A stretch of DNA of 64,000 nt from Tetrapyrgos nigripes (GCA_013368315.1 JAACJM010000042.1:434001-498000), one strand, 5' to 3'; numbered from the stretch's first letter, positions 11,887 through 24,286 are shown. The notes: a model not told the origin generated them from the sequence alone. Numbers and translations: made by a program.

Positions 11887-12577
11887 TTGGACGGGATGGA
11901 GGACGAGTGAATCTCCAGTCTGTCGTAACTATACTTATGTACCGAACCCTCCTCCATCCGGAAAAACCCTTGCCAGCTGTCTGTGTAAGAGCATGCTGTC
12001 GCGCCCGCAGACGCAATGTATTTCAACGGAGCGTGGCTACACGTGTAGCTTTCTTTTTAGTACCGATTCCGAATGCCGAGGAGCCGACAAGGGTTGCACC
12101 TAGCATGCGGTGGTGTCCTTTGACGTGACGGTGCAGATCCGCCGGATAAGGAATCCCATCCGGAAGCAGTAATAAACTCTTGAATTAAATTCCCTGCGAA
12201 GTGTTTTCTCCTTTTGCGCCTTCACGGATGGACCAACTACGGATCCCTCTACATGAGGTGAAATGGAGCCAAACTTCGGAGCCGACTGAGCCACTTTGAG
12301 TGAATCATGAATCATGATACCTTCCTTGATCCTATCTGATTTTGACCATCAGAAGTTTTCTCGAAGAAAACGATAAAAAAGTGCCTCCTGGGTGGAGCAC
12401 GACTGGTAGATCTTTCAACTCGTGGGATGACTGAACTCGAGCTGATCAACAAGCAAGAAGAAAACTTCAATCTTCAGATTCCTGCTAACTTTCCTTGCAA
12501 AAAGAGTGGGACAAGTTATTGAAAACAACAAGACAATTACAAAAAAAGAGCTGCTAGATTATTTATTAGTTCAATTT
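11887..12577. other. Intergenic spacer between P450 and UbiA genes
   Basis: Serves as P450 promoter and UbiA 3' flank. Short overlapping open frames near 11900-12100 are the antisense or alternative frame of the P450 N-terminus and have no domain signature. Confidence 0.5.
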
Positions 12578-13599
12578 TCACGCCGTCATAGCCGTGATCA
12601 AATTAACGTCTAAAGTACTCAGAGCGTAGTGGGCGGTGCTCAACCAGATCTGTATAACGATTAGCACCTATGAATTATCATTGAGCGGAAGAGAACGCCT
12701 CACATTGTACAGATCATAAGACCACTTGTCATCCTTGGCGCTATGCAAGAAAGAGAAACGAGCGCTGACATAGATGCTCATGGCCACTAAGAAAGCTTTC
12801 GCGATGAAGTTGACCTCAGAGAAGAGATACAACGCGATAGACCATCCGATCAGGGTCACTGGCATACTGATACGTGCAATGGTCGGATAGGCGAGAGTAA
12901 ATGTGGACCGTCCTCGTAACGCATCCCCTTCATTGTCCCTGAAATCCTGGGCATGAATGGTTGTCATGATAATGGATGCACTCCCGATAATTGCGGCGAC
13001 TTGCTTGGGAGACAAGTCGCCCGTTCCCTCTATACGGAAGTATATCAGTCACTGAATGATGAGATGAAACAACTACTCACCAGCAACGGTGGTCCCTCCA
13101 TACTCGAACGCTGCGTAAAAGAAAGCGCAGCACAAATTCTTCGTAAACCAATGGCTGTGTCCTCTACCCTCGCTATAAACGGCGACCATAAAGGAGACAC
13201 AGACACCAGCTGGGAAAGCTCCAAGGAGTACAGAGACGGCGAGATCAATTGGAATTAACAGCCATCGGAACAGTCGTGCAGCTTCCAGGCTGATGCGTCT
13301 CGACGGAATTGGTCTGTTGGGCTTGTTGATAGCGTCCTCCTCCGGGGAGTTACCAATACTCTGGTTAGAGACCGTAACTTGGAGGAGCAGTGTCCAGATC
13401 CAAAGCACGACGTAGCAGAATCGACTGAAGGAGTGAGTGGTAGCAAGAGCCAAGGAGAAGACGGTCTGTACACAGTTTGAGTACATGTTCTGAGCTTTTT
13501 AACCAAACTTACGACTGGAGCCACGATGGTCTTCATGTCTGACTTGTTGAATAAGTACAGCGTGATGAAGCTGTTCCATAGCTTGTTGGTAAGGGACAT
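12578..13599 (-). CDS. UbiA-family prenyltransferase
   Basis: Integral membrane enzyme of about 300 residues in four to five exons. It starts MSLTNKLWNSF, followed by LYLFNKSDMKTIVAPV, a signature of fungal UbiA-like proteins. The first prenyl-diphosphate/Mg site region is NQSIGNSPEEDAINKPNRP, a variant of the NxxxD..D..RP motif, with the conserved basic PIPSRR after it. The second acidic site is QDFRDNEGDALRGRSTF. Hydrophobic helices surround both. The last exon (IWLSTAHYAL...NLITAMTA) ends at 12578. UbiA proteins transfer prenyl groups to aromatic acceptors such as hydroxybenzoates; some fungal relatives act as terpene cyclases. The neighbouring carboxylate reductase favours an aromatic-acid prenylation role here, which is inference. 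A TATA box lies about 62 nt upstream of the start. Confidence 0.88.
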
Positions 13600-13660
13600 T
13601 GTGAGATCGAGCTCGGAATGAAATCAGTTGTGGGGCGAACAGACAGCTGAGTTGGTGGAT

Positions 13661-13667
13661 TTTTATA
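13661..13667 (-). promoter_or_regulatory. TATA box of the UbiA gene
   Basis: TATAAAA on the minus strand about 62 nt before the UbiA start codon. It sits at the UbiA end of the 1.1-kb divergent promoter shared with the NRPS-like gene. Confidence 0.5.
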
Positions 13668-13936
13668 AGCCGTACGTGTGTTGCCTCGCCAAGTTTCGAT
13701 GTATCTACAATTTCAAACATCAAAAATTTTATCGGGTCTGTCAGTAGAGACGATACTGAATGACTTTGCAGGGTAGATCAGAAGCGAAAAAAACATTTTG
13801 CCGGGGTAGGAGGGTTCTATTACTCACGGCCGCTGTCCCTGGTGATGAGAAACGCCGGAAATACCTCTACTTATGGGTTTATTAGTGTAAGTCTGATTAT
13901 TAAGATGGCACAAAAAGAGGAAGTCCAAGTTGATGT

Positions 13937-13964
13937 CCTGCGGCCCCCTGCGGCCTCCTGCGGC
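13937..13964. promoter_or_regulatory. Three helically phased CCTGCGGC repeats in divergent promoter
   Basis: CCTGCGGC occurs at 13937, 13947 and 13957, exactly 10 bp apart, about one DNA helical turn. They lie about 340 bp from the UbiA start and 750 bp from the NRPS-like start. CGG triplets are typical half-sites for Zn2Cys6 regulators. This looks like an operator for pathway-specific control, but that is inference from position and periodicity only. Confidence 0.45.
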
Positions 13965-14710
13965 ACCTTGAAGGAAGGCATGTAACATATAAGAGAAAGT
14001 TGCTGCTGACGAGCGAGTAACGAACCACATCCGGAGACTTCGATGAGATGTCTCGAGGACTAGAAAGACTTTATTTTACCGCTACATCATACGTGAGACA
14101 ATGACATCGGGTAGATTCCGCCGATGCATTGGGCTAGCATGGTGTAACACAGTGATTTTCCCGATATCCATACATACTTCCAGATACAATTGTGATCATC
14201 ACAGGGCACGAAGTCACTGGACATTGAGCTTTCTGAAAAAACCCAATGGTGTTGTCAAAGGATCTCATGGGAGCGCTCATCGACTTTTTTTGAATGGATG
14301 GTACTCAAGGAATATATACTTATAGGAAGTGCGTTTACGCGGTGAGCCATAGATTTCCTGCCATGGAATTGAGGTATTAGATATTATACAGATTTAGTCC
14401 AGCGTACAAATGAATGATCGTATTGCTGCTTTGCGACAGCGAAGCTCCTGACGCAAACAGCTTTGTTGCTGAAAAATGGCTGGATGAGCGAGAATACCTT
14501 TGTATGCGCCTGGAAAGTAGGCCTTCTGGTACCTCTCAAAGGGCCGCATAGGTAAACGACCCTCCGCGGAGGAGGAGAAGGAGTCTATTAGCGGAAGATT
14601 TTGGGAAGACTATGTAGGCCTCACGTAAATACCCAATCCGATCTCACGTGTGCTTATGTTGCTCAATGCTACTCGCTTCAATTCATCGTTCACATCTACT
14701 TACAACCATC

Positions 14711-17700
14711 ATGGCGGCCCTAGACTATCCTACCCCTCATGGATGTTCCACTTTTAAGCCTCCTCCGCTGGATGGCTCTATGATACTCCCTGAAGTATTC
14801 GATTACAACGGCACGGAGAATCCAGAACACACCTTATTCCGATATGTGCAGAATGATCAGCAACGCAACGTTACCTGGGGCGACGCGAGGCAGGCATTCC
14901 ATAATGTTGGAACCATTGTCAAGGAACATATTGGGTCTGTGGTGGACACATCTAGACCAGTCGTTGCCGTCCTCGCGGTCTCTGGTGAGTATGCCGTGTA
15001 CTCTCACCGACGATCTCTAACCCTTTCTCTACGAAAGACTCCACCACTTACATGACCGTCATATGTGGAATAATGCGTGCTGGATTCATTCCCTTTCCAA
15101 TCTCCCCTCGTAACTCTGCAGTTGCAGTCGCACACCTGATAAATGTAACTAAATCAAAATATGTTCTCGTGAGCTCGGATACCGCAATGCAAGGCCTGTA
15201 TAATATAGCTCGAGAACAATTCCCAAAAGACAGCGATGTCAAGGTCTTCAACATGCCAACGTATGAGCAGCTTTACGGCACTCAATCCGAGCTTTTGCCC
15301 CCACTAGAGAATGTGAAAATCGACGATGCCGCTGTAATTTTGCATTCGTCAGGTATTGCTTTCCTCAAGTCCAGTTGATTCTATACTCATTAATCTTTCA
15401 GGGAGCACTGCATTCCCGAAGCCAATCACCCTCACCTTCCGCATGATGCTACAAGCTGGACTCACACCATGTACATCTCGTATTCAGTCCATGAACGCCT
15501 ACAGCTGATCACACATGTCATAGACTTTGGTGAAATCAATCTTTCAAACGAGATTCTCAGCTCCCATGCAGTTCCCATGTTCCGTAAGTCTGGTTTTTCC
15601 TATTTACGACACGCTTGCTTACATGTTTGTGATGGAAAAGATCTGATGGGCGTTGTTCAAATCCCGTTCACAGTCAGTTCTCATTTGCTTGATCAACGAT
15701 TCACTCAGTGACGATCCCCAATATCCAGAGTATTTCAGGCTTGACAATTGCTGTTTTCCCTCCCCAAGTGCCGCCAGTCCTTCCAACGCCTGATCGCGTA
15801 TTCACGGATGCGATAGCAACGGGTTCTAGTCTAGTCTTCTGCGCACCGCTTTTCCTTGAGGTGAGTCATGTCTTCATATCAGAATTCTTTGGTCTCATCA
15901 CAATCCAGGCTTGGTTCAGGAACCCAGAATACGTCCCCCTGCTGAAGGATTTCAAGGTTGTGATTTTTGCAGGGGGTCCTCTCGATCCCGCGGTAGGCGA
16001 TGAGTTGGTGAAACAAGGTCAGGGGTGTGCTTGTCGAAGAACATCTATCTAACATTCGAATCAAGGTGTCAATCTTGCGGCACTTTACGGCTCGTAAGTT
16101 CCACAATCGACTATTCGCTTTTAGGCTTTCATAAGTTCTTGCTAGTACCGAGAGTGGTCCATTAACGGTCTTCCTACCGAGTAAGTTCGTAAGACTCCAA
16201 TCTTTTGAACAAGACTGATGATTCAAATAGAGAAACCGGCGCCAGAAGGCTGGTCTTTCTGGAGGGTAATCTTTACTTCCTGAGTCACCTATAAGCACTT
16301 GCTGATTGTACTACCCCGAAAAGATCTCGCCGCATGTTACTCCTGCCCTCGTTCCTTGGGAGGGCCAGGACGGTGTATATCACCTTGTGGTAAAGGTTAG
16401 ACTCTTTGTGATACGCAGCTGATGAAACCTGAAAGAAGTTTCTCTAGCGAACTCCGACTCACACTCCTGCTATCATCAACGCTGAGATCGACGGTCAACC
16501 CGCTCTTGACATGAACGATTTGGTGATTCTCCATCCTGATAACCCGAAATTATTCCAGGTATGATCGTCTTCTCACATTGATGAGCGTTGCTCTGAAAGA
16601 AAAATGACCTTAGGTATACGGACGGGCGGATGATCAAATTATGCATTCGACAGGAGAAAAGGTAAGTTGGTATTTCCTCGACCGGTGAACGGAATGAATC
16701 AATCTGTACGCTTTCAGACCAATCCGGGACCGCTTGGTAAAGGCTTTAATCTTGGAACCTTGAGATTGCTTCGCTGACTTCCAGCAACCCAGAAAAAATC
16801 GTGAACAACGATCCGAATGTCCAGGCTTCCATCATGTTTGGTCGTACGAGGTTCAATGCAGGTGTTATTCTCATGCCTGCCCCCTCGGTCAAAGTTGAGG
16901 TTTCGAACGAAGAAGAAGTTGCCTCGTTCAGAAACAAGGTCTGGTAAGTTTTCTATTTTCCTGCAAGTCGTAAGATCCAGCTTAAGATATTTAATGACCA
17001 GGCCGACGATAGAGAAAGCAAATAGTTACGCTCCTTCTCACTCTCGTATATTCAAAGAGGTACGTATTCTATTCGACGTCTATTCATTTTTGACTTAGAC
17101 TACGTATTCAATAGATGATCGTCGTGGCTGACCCCGCGAAACCCTTTGAACTTACGCCTAAAGGGACTTTGCGTAGACCTCGAATCTTGCAAGCCTACGA
17201 AGCTGAAATCGAAAAAACTTACGAGGATTTCAAAGCGTCAACTCAGGAGCATATCACAGCGCCGCAGACTTGGAGTCTCTTCGAATGCTTGGAGCTTGTT
17301 CGGTGTACGATCAAAGGCGTAATGAACGTTGATATTAACGACACTGACGATATCTTCCAGAAAGGCTGTGACAGGTAAGTTGTCTAAAAACCAGACCTTG
17401 TCTTGAGATCTTCTAAAACTCTTCATAGTCTTCAGGCTACGTGGATCAAGAACACACTCTTGAGGACATTCCCTTCTAGGGTCGACGCCCGTAAATTCTC
17501 CAGCAATTTCGTGTACGCACATCCTTCCATCGAAAAGCTCTCCCAATTTCTGGTCGAGGTATGCAGCGAAGCAGTCCCTGGATTTGACTCTGCCTCTATA
17601 CTGGCCAAAAAATGCGAGGAAATGCAGCGGTTGGTTGAGAAGTATTCCAGTGATCTGCCTTCTTTCTCAGGAACAGATGAACCAAATAATGAAGTTGTTC

Positions 17701-18990
17701 TCTTGACCGGAACGACAGGTGGACTCGGAGCTCACGTCCTGGAACATCTCCTGCGGCTACCCACTGTATCGAAAGTATATGCTCTCAATCGACAAGGCGC
17801 TCAAACCACCCTTTCTCGTCACGAAGCAGTATTTGCTGAACGCGGTCTTGACATTGCTGTTCTCAAATCTCCCAAGTTATTTCTCTTGGATGCTGATTTG
17901 CCCTCCGAGCATTTAGCTCTAGATGCGACAACGTATGAGACGTTGAAGAGGGAGATAACTTGCATTATGCACATCGGTGAGCATATATTGACTTTTCTAT
18001 TTCATCTGTCCGTCCTTGTCGAACATAAGCGTGCATAGGCTGGCGGGTGGACTTCAATGTCTCCCTATCGTCCATGGAGCCCTTGCTCAAAGGCACTCGA
18101 AACCTCGTTGATCTCGCGCTTGGCTCGACTCACCGGGCTCCGCCTCAGTTTGTTTTTATCAGTTCGCAATCTGTATTCGCCAGTAAGCAATTCTATCCAC
18201 CTCACAGTGCGAGTCAGCACTGATAACATTCGTTCCGTAGACTGGAAAATTGGAATGGCCGATGAAGCTCGTATCACCGATCCCAGGATAGCGGCTCTGT
18301 CTGGTTACAGCGAATCAAAGTGGTGTGCCGAGGAGATTCTTTACCGCATCTCTACCACGTCCCCAATGCATGCTGTGAGCGTCCGAGTGGGGCAAGTAAG
18401 TGGAGGTCGCAACGGCTACTGGACTGTGCAGGAATGGTTCCCGACCCTCGTCAAATCAAGTCAGTCCCTTGGCAGTCTTCCTGACATGCATGGTGTACGT
18501 ATTTTTACTTTCGAACTCAGACATGAAGGATTTGATTTGACAAATGTTCCCGTTGCTGTAGCCGGTTTCCTGGGTTCCTTTGGACGTTGCGGCGGCTGCC
18601 CTGGTCGAGATGCGGACAAGTTGCCAGGCCTTCATGCATCTGGTTCATCCGAAAACCTGTTACATTGAAAATGTCATGTCGGCTCTTTCGGACGAGCTTG
18701 GACTCCCTTTGGTCCCATGCAAGGATTGGCTCGAATCTGTCCACAAGAAGAACGAGAACTTTGGAGCGAATGTGACTAAGGTTCCGGCGTTGAGACTGAT
18801 AGATTTCTTCCAGGAGAAGTTGGTCGATTATTTCCCAGACGGCCTCGAAGCGTTGGGTTTCCCCAGGTTGTCGACTGACCTTGCTTGCCAACAAAGCTCT
18901 TCTCTTCGAGCGCTTGATGAGAGGTCGAACGGGAAAGCAGCTGTGCTTAGTTGGGTAAGAAGCTGGAGATCCAGACAGTTTTTGGAGTGA
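14711..18990 (+). CDS. NRPS-like adenylation-thiolation-reductase (carboxylic acid reductase type)
   Basis: Large multi-exon gene whose exons give A, T and R domains. A domain: VILHSSGSTAFPKP (A3 phosphate loop), AALYGSTESGP (A5), YGRADDQIMHSTGEKTNP (A8) and a following ANL C-lobe. T domain: FQKGCDSLQA, where the Ser is the phosphopantetheine site (split by an intron between KGCD and SLQ). R domain: VVLLTGTTGGLG, the Rossmann nucleotide loop, and YSESKWCAEE with the catalytic Tyr and Lys; it ends WRSRQFLE. Such enzymes activate a carboxylic acid with ATP, load it on the carrier and reduce it with NADPH to the aldehyde or alcohol. The lack of a condensation domain and the length near 1,050 residues fit aryl-acid reductases rather than peptide synthetases. 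ATG 14711 (MAALDYPTPHGCSTF) lies in a normal family position. It is divergent from UbiA. Confidence 0.92.
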
Positions 18991-20518
18991 ACTATGGTAG
19001 TCTGAATTGTAGGGATCACGATCCTAGATGGAATGTAACTGTTCTCATCCACGTGCTGGCAAAGAAGGTCCTCAGAAGTACTACAGCCTATGGTTTCCTC
19101 GACCCTGCTTTAAGTTGATTCGTACTTTTTGCCGGAAACATTGTCTGACATTGTAAACGGAAGAGTGACAGTGGAAGAGTCAATGTGTGGCGCATTGACA
19201 GATGTTCGCGGTAAGAGTCTGTAAGAATCTGTACTATGTATCAACAAGTAGCGGGAGGATACTTCAGCGTAACTTCTGATGGGATCTACAGCTGCAGATC
19301 TATGTCAGATACTGAATGTGCCATAGTTGAGCGCTGTACATTCCAAATCCAAAGAACGGCGGTGTTCGTATCCATCTGATTATAATCAGGGCCACAGCGT
19401 TTATGGGCAGCCTACGCTCCTGTTTCCCTATCGGATTCCCTAAACGCAGTCAATTTTTGCCGACTGTAGGATGATAGATTCTGTCGAGCGATCGAATATT
19501 GATATAAAGACTGATCCATCACAAACGTTCCGAGCTCTGGTCAGCTGAGAGTACATATTGGGTACTCAGTCGACTTCTGATAGGAATATCAGTCATAAAT
19601 CGATAATCGCTTATGGGTCCAAGGACTCAGGAGGAGCAATAGGCTGTAATACCCGGGGCTGGCATCAGAAACACGCCGAAGGTTCGGGAGGCGTTCCGAT
19701 GTAATTAAGCCTCATCATGACATTATTCCTTGAGGCGAGGGCTCAAATATGCGAGAGCATCCGCTGACGTAGGTTTGACCCAATCTGCTAGGTTTTCATG
19801 AATGGACGTTTGTAATCCAATGGGAAACCTGGTTTATTGGTGCTGCATGTCTGGAAGTTTCCGGGTTGCTTCTGCTTCATTTCAATCTTGTTGATTTTAC
19901 AAGCGCTAGTAAGCGTTGGGCGCATGCATGCGAATGTTCCCAAGTAATGTACTTGACTGTCAATACTGTAGTCTAGAGCGTTTTATGCGAACCTGCATCA
20001 GCTTATGTCCACTCATTTCTGTAGGCGCTTTAGCTTGGTTGACTAGGTGACTTGAAGACCGGATGACTGGCTACCAGTACATAGACGCACACGAAGAGTG
20101 TCAAGCGTATATCGTCAGTCTAGCTACGCGAGACTAGGCTACCAGCGTTTAGCAAAGTGATAGCTCAAGCGAGGGAAGTTATTCGCATCTAGGGAAGGGT
20201 CTGGATCCCTGCCTAAGTAAAACCGAAAGCTTGACAATTTTCCGACTCTTTGAAATTCGCTACGCCCAGCTGTCAAGTCCCTCAGGAATCAGGATTACTT
20301 GCCAGACCTTACGCAGTTAATTCCTTCGGGAAGTCATCCAGTGTTTTTGTGGCACCACAAGGCTCAACCCTGATCGAACGGCTATAGTCGGTCTGCTCTT
20401 GGTACTGGCCCAGGTGACGCCCGGTAACACTCCTTACATAGGCCGAGTCAACCGGGGAACAAGTTAGTGGGTCTCTTTGAGTCTGACTCGCGCGTCGCGT
20501 CATGGGTCCATAATGGTC
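18991..20518. other. Intergenic gap inside the putative cluster
   Basis: About 1.5 kb with no open frame of interest on either strand. It holds the 3' flank of the NRPS-like gene and the distal promoter of the MFS gene. Confidence 0.5.
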
Positions 20519-20541
20519 CACGTGATCACGTGATCACGTAA
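20519..20541. promoter_or_regulatory. Overlapping CACGTG/ATCACGTGAT array upstream of MFS gene
   Basis: Three successive copies of a CACGT-A/G-type core occur at 8-bp spacing (CACGTG at 20519 and 20527, CACGTA at 20535), separated by AT. CACGTG is the site of bHLH regulators of the Cbf1/USF type. It lies about 220 bp before the preferred MFS start. Confidence 0.45.
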
Positions 20542-20741
20542 TTATGTTTTTCTACTCCTGTTTTCTAAATTCAACTTTTCATCGTTCCAACGTCCTCACG
20601 ATCGACAGATCTCAACTGTCCCGCTCAGGTCCGTACGTCCGCCCAACTATGTATGATTTTCGGACATCGGACATTGGTCGCCTTCCGACGGAACGGGGAT
20701 TTCCGGCTACATTACGTCTCGGTTGTTTTTTTAGAGGAGAG

Positions 20742-22684
20742 ATGACTCTACAGCTCCTTCAACGCAAGAAAACGCAGCTTAATGAAGCAGAAGAGAAGAA
20801 ATCTCCCGCAGAGGATCATAACGACGATGTAGACTCCGAACTGGTGCTGCCAAAGATGGCCTCGTTAGTTATAGTCTTGTTGTCGAACATGTTTATGCAG
20901 GTGCGTTTTCTGCTTGTAAGATTATGGGTGTGACTGACCTAATGTTTCCTAGATCTCATTCTTCATTGTCGTTTCTTCCTCCAACGAATATGCTAAACAC
21001 CTTGGAGGTACCTCTACATTCTCTGGTGTGGTCATTGGGATACCTACAGTGTTTTCGGGATTGACTCTAATTCCTCTGATGAAGTATGACCGTGGTAGGT
21101 CTAATTTCTCGTCTACGTCAGCTATTGACCTTTACTAACTGGTTGGCGACAATTAGGTGGTTACAAAATACCCCTGCATGTCTGCTGCGCTTCACTCCTC
21201 CTCGGACACATCTTCTACGCTCTGGCCTACCACTTCTCCTTCCTCTACCTCATCCTTATCGGTCGCTGTGTCAACGGCATCGGTTTCTCTATGTGGATGT
21301 ACTGCAAGCGCTACTGCTCAGACCCTCGCATCGTCGGTCTCCGACGCCGAACTCTACTTGCTAGTTGGCTGATGACAGGGAACGGCGTCGGTATGGGTAT
21401 TGGGCCCTTACTAGGAGGTATTCTTTACAAATACGTCGGCTTTGATGACCCAGTCACGCAAAACGCCAATGGTCTGAAAGGAAGCTTATGGAATGGGTTC
21501 ACCAGTCCAGCTTGGTTACTCGCTGGCATGTGGGTGCTGTATTGGATTGCAGTTTGTGTTTGGTTTGAGGATGTAGAGAAGAATGCATTGCCGCTGGGGT
21601 CAGGGAAAGGAGATGAAGTACAAGGACAACAAAGGTCTCAACCTGCGAAGACAGAAGGCTCAGGCTCAGGCTCGGAAGAGGTGTATGTGACAGCTACCGC
21701 TGTCGAGGACTCCTCTCCTTCTCGATTACCGACTCCTATCCCTATTTCCCGGCCTGGACATCGACAAAGACAGTCGCAGTCTGAAGAGAATCCACTCGAA
21801 GCTCCTGTAGCCCCCACGTCAACTGCCAACCCTGCAACTGACCGCATCTCTTCCTCTCGTTATCCCGTCATTGGCTGTATGTGCTGGTTTGCCATGGCAT
21901 GCTTCTTCATCCTCGGAGCTTGGGAAGCCAATATTCCAGTGTACACGAGTCCGGAGGTTACCCCAGAGCTGGGATTTAGTCCGTTTGCTGCTGGAAACTT
22001 TTTGAGCTTGGGTATGTGACAGGTGTTGTGTTGCGCTGTTTTTAGCTTAACTCCCTTCTTTTACATTCATCAGGTGCCCTCATCTGTTTTCCATTCTTTA
22101 TCGGCAATGTCTTCCTCGCTCGCCGTGTCCAAGACCGTTGGACACTCGCAACAGGGACCTTCATAGGAGGCTCAGCCCTCGTCATCTTCCTCATTCTCCT
22201 CGGTCTCGACAAAACATCCATTGGCGGAATTTCTCCTCCTCACTCTCTTCTCACCAACTCCTCTACATCCATGTCTACGTCCACATCCACCATATACGAT
22301 TCAGATACCTCCCCAATCAGAGAAATAGGTCTCGCCTCCGCTCCTGCCCTCTTCGTCTGTTGGTTCCTCGTCGCCCTAGGGTTCAACATTGCATCTACAG
22401 TAACTATGTCTTTATTGAGTAAACAACTCCCTTCGACTCCTCGATGGAATGGGATCTCGTCTTTGGTGATACAGTATTCTAACTATACGGGACGGGTTAC
22501 GGGGGCGGTTTGGGGTGGGTATGGAGGTGGGATTGGAGGTGTAGGGAGAGGTGCGGGAGTATTGACGGCTGAGAGGATTAGGTCGGGGATGATGGGGTAC
22601 GTGGGGCTGGAGTTGGCTATAGTATGCATAGGAGGGGTGATTTGCGGGGTTTGTTGGAGGCAGTTAAAGGCGAAGACGGGGTGA
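20742..22684 (+). CDS. Major facilitator superfamily transporter (MFSD8/CLN7-like)
   Basis: Polytopic membrane carrier with about four introns. After a charged N-terminus (MTLQLLQRKKTQLNE) come helices around SLVIVLLSNMFMQ, STFSGVVIGIPTVFSG, a loop MKYDRGGYKIP, LILIGRCVNGIGFSMWMYCKRY and GNGVGMGIGPLLGG. RCVNGIGF and the short MKYDRGG-type loop are the usual MFS loop 2-3 and helix 4 signatures. A long hydrophilic Ser/Pro/Glu-rich central loop (about 100 residues) precedes the second half (RISSSRYPVIGCMCW and on). The C-terminal half contains a Ser/Thr-rich luminal loop. I chose ATG 20742; open frame reaches back to 20544, so an earlier start is possible. The similarity to endolysosomal MFSD8-type proteins argues against calling it a drug exporter outright, although its position suggests possible export of the cluster product. 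Confidence 0.85.
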
Positions 22685-24286
22685 AGATAGAACTGGGGTC
22701 AATGTTACTATACGATCATGTTCCTCAGATAGAAGCTAGAACATATGGAGAAAAATTGTGTATAATTCTTGGCTAATCTGACGTACAATACTCTGACGAT
22801 ATAGCCGAAGTGAGGACATCGGTATATGATATGGGGAAAGAGAGGATGCAGATACAAGCCAAGTCAGATTATTGGAACCACAGGCAGTAATGTGAAAGAA
22901 AGCGTCAACGCAAACAGCCAGATTATTTGACTCAACGGGGAGCCGCTACAACACCACACCACTGGGAGCTTAGGATCCAGCAACGTCACGACCAACGACA
23001 TTGGGAGCTGCGAGGGAAGGGCCACTAATGGAGTTTGCACCTGCATCTGCATCTTGGACACCGATAGAGTCGTTCATACCGGGACCACTGCCAGAACCAG
23101 CACCAGCACCAGCGCCAGCGTCAGTTTTTCTCCCAGAAGTCCAGATGGAAGCTGAGGTAAAGTCTCGGGTGGGGATAACCAAGAAAGTCGGCGGGGAGAC
23201 GGGTAAAGCTATGGTAGCCGAGGAAGAACCTTGGAGGAACATGGCCAATGGCGACCACGAGGCCAAAAACGAGGAGGAAAATGAGGCACTGGAGCCGGTA
23301 CTGTCTTGAAGGTTTGCTGGGTATTGGGTCTGAGAAAAAGCCTGTGTAAAGGTCGAGTCCTGATCGACTCGCTCGGGTACTGAAGTCGTCCTGGGTAAAA
23401 TCGAGGCCGTTCAAAGCCTCACGACCTCGATATAGCTGGGATGCGAAGCCCGCACATTGGGACAACGATGCGGGTTTCTGATTTTTGGAAGATCAGCTAC
23501 AGTCAAAACTAGAAAAATGTGACGTTGACGTACTTTTCAGACTCTCCGGGCCTCGTACAACTCCATTTTTTCAATTCTATTCCATCTCCAGATATCCATC
23601 CCATTGTTTCTTCAACACGCGTTGGCCTCAGTGAAAGTGTACGCCGTTACGTCACAGAACCAGTCCAAGGGCTTGATTTTACGTGGTAAATCCTTCTGGC
23701 TAGAGCGGGAAGCCCAAAGCTCATGACACGGTCGGGGTTGGCTGGGAAAAGTTGGTTTAACGGTCAGCAGTGGCCCAGCAATACTGCACCCATATAGACG
23801 GATGGAGAACATGGTCCTTACAGTCGAGAAACGGCGGGTTGTGGAATTGCGAACTCAGGAATCAAGAATCAAGGGTGAGTTTAGCCGACTACGCTAAGTA
23901 TAACTCAGGTACATATAAAATAGAATGAGGCCTTGAGGCATCACAATATGTACAGCAGGGTGAGAGCTGCCGTAAAAACTGTAACAGCTGATTGAGGCCA
24001 TAGGACGGAGATTATTATTGGACTGTATACCTACAACGAGATAGAGTACTAAAACTGGCGGAATCTAGAAATACATACATAGACCGGTAGTGATACATAA
24101 TACATTGTCAACAGTCTTGTTTCGTCAGTCATAGCAGCATCATGGTCGTATCGAGTCAAGTCCAAGCAAGTGCACAAGTTCCCAGAACCAAAACACCCAG
24201 CAAAACCAACCCAACCCAGAGCAAAAGAGAGAAAAAAAGCATCGTTCTTAGAACAATGATCCAGTCTTCACCCGTCCGTCGACTGA
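22685..24286. other. Gene-poor stretch with one doubtful membrane protein
   Basis: Convergent 3' flanks of the MFS and AA14 genes. Apart from the doubtful minus-strand frame at 23121-23465, no coding signal was recognised. A Gly/Ala/Ser-rich alternative frame at 22970-23266 may be a real downstream exon or a shadow. Confidence 0.4.
23121..23465 (-). CDS. Possible small single-pass membrane protein (doubtful)
   Basis: The minus-strand frame reads from about SQCAGFASQLYRGREALNG through one strong hydrophobic helix, LIFLLVFGLVVAIGHV, to a stop at 23121. There is no ATG at the head of this frame; an acceptor-like CAG just before KPASLSQC suggests an upstream exon that I could not place. The region after the helix could alternatively splice into another open frame rich in Gly/Ala/Ser. 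No family recognised. Confidence 0.3.
   Translation of the reverse strand: MSQCAGFASQLYRGREALNGLDFTQDDFSTRASRSGLDLYTGFFSDPIPSKPSRQYRLQCLIFLLVFGLVVAIGHVPPRFFLGYHSFTRLPADFLGYPHPRLYLSFHLDFWEKN

Noticed and set aside
22970..23309. Pro/Ala- or Gly/Ala-rich frames on both strands
   Set aside because: Simple GCX repeats open several frames at once; only the minus-strand membrane frame beside them has weak support.
23001..23309. Repeated CAG/GCAC units as a possible microsatellite-encoded protein
   Set aside because: Short imperfect GGTGCT/GCACCAG repeats only; no evidence of expression or conservation.
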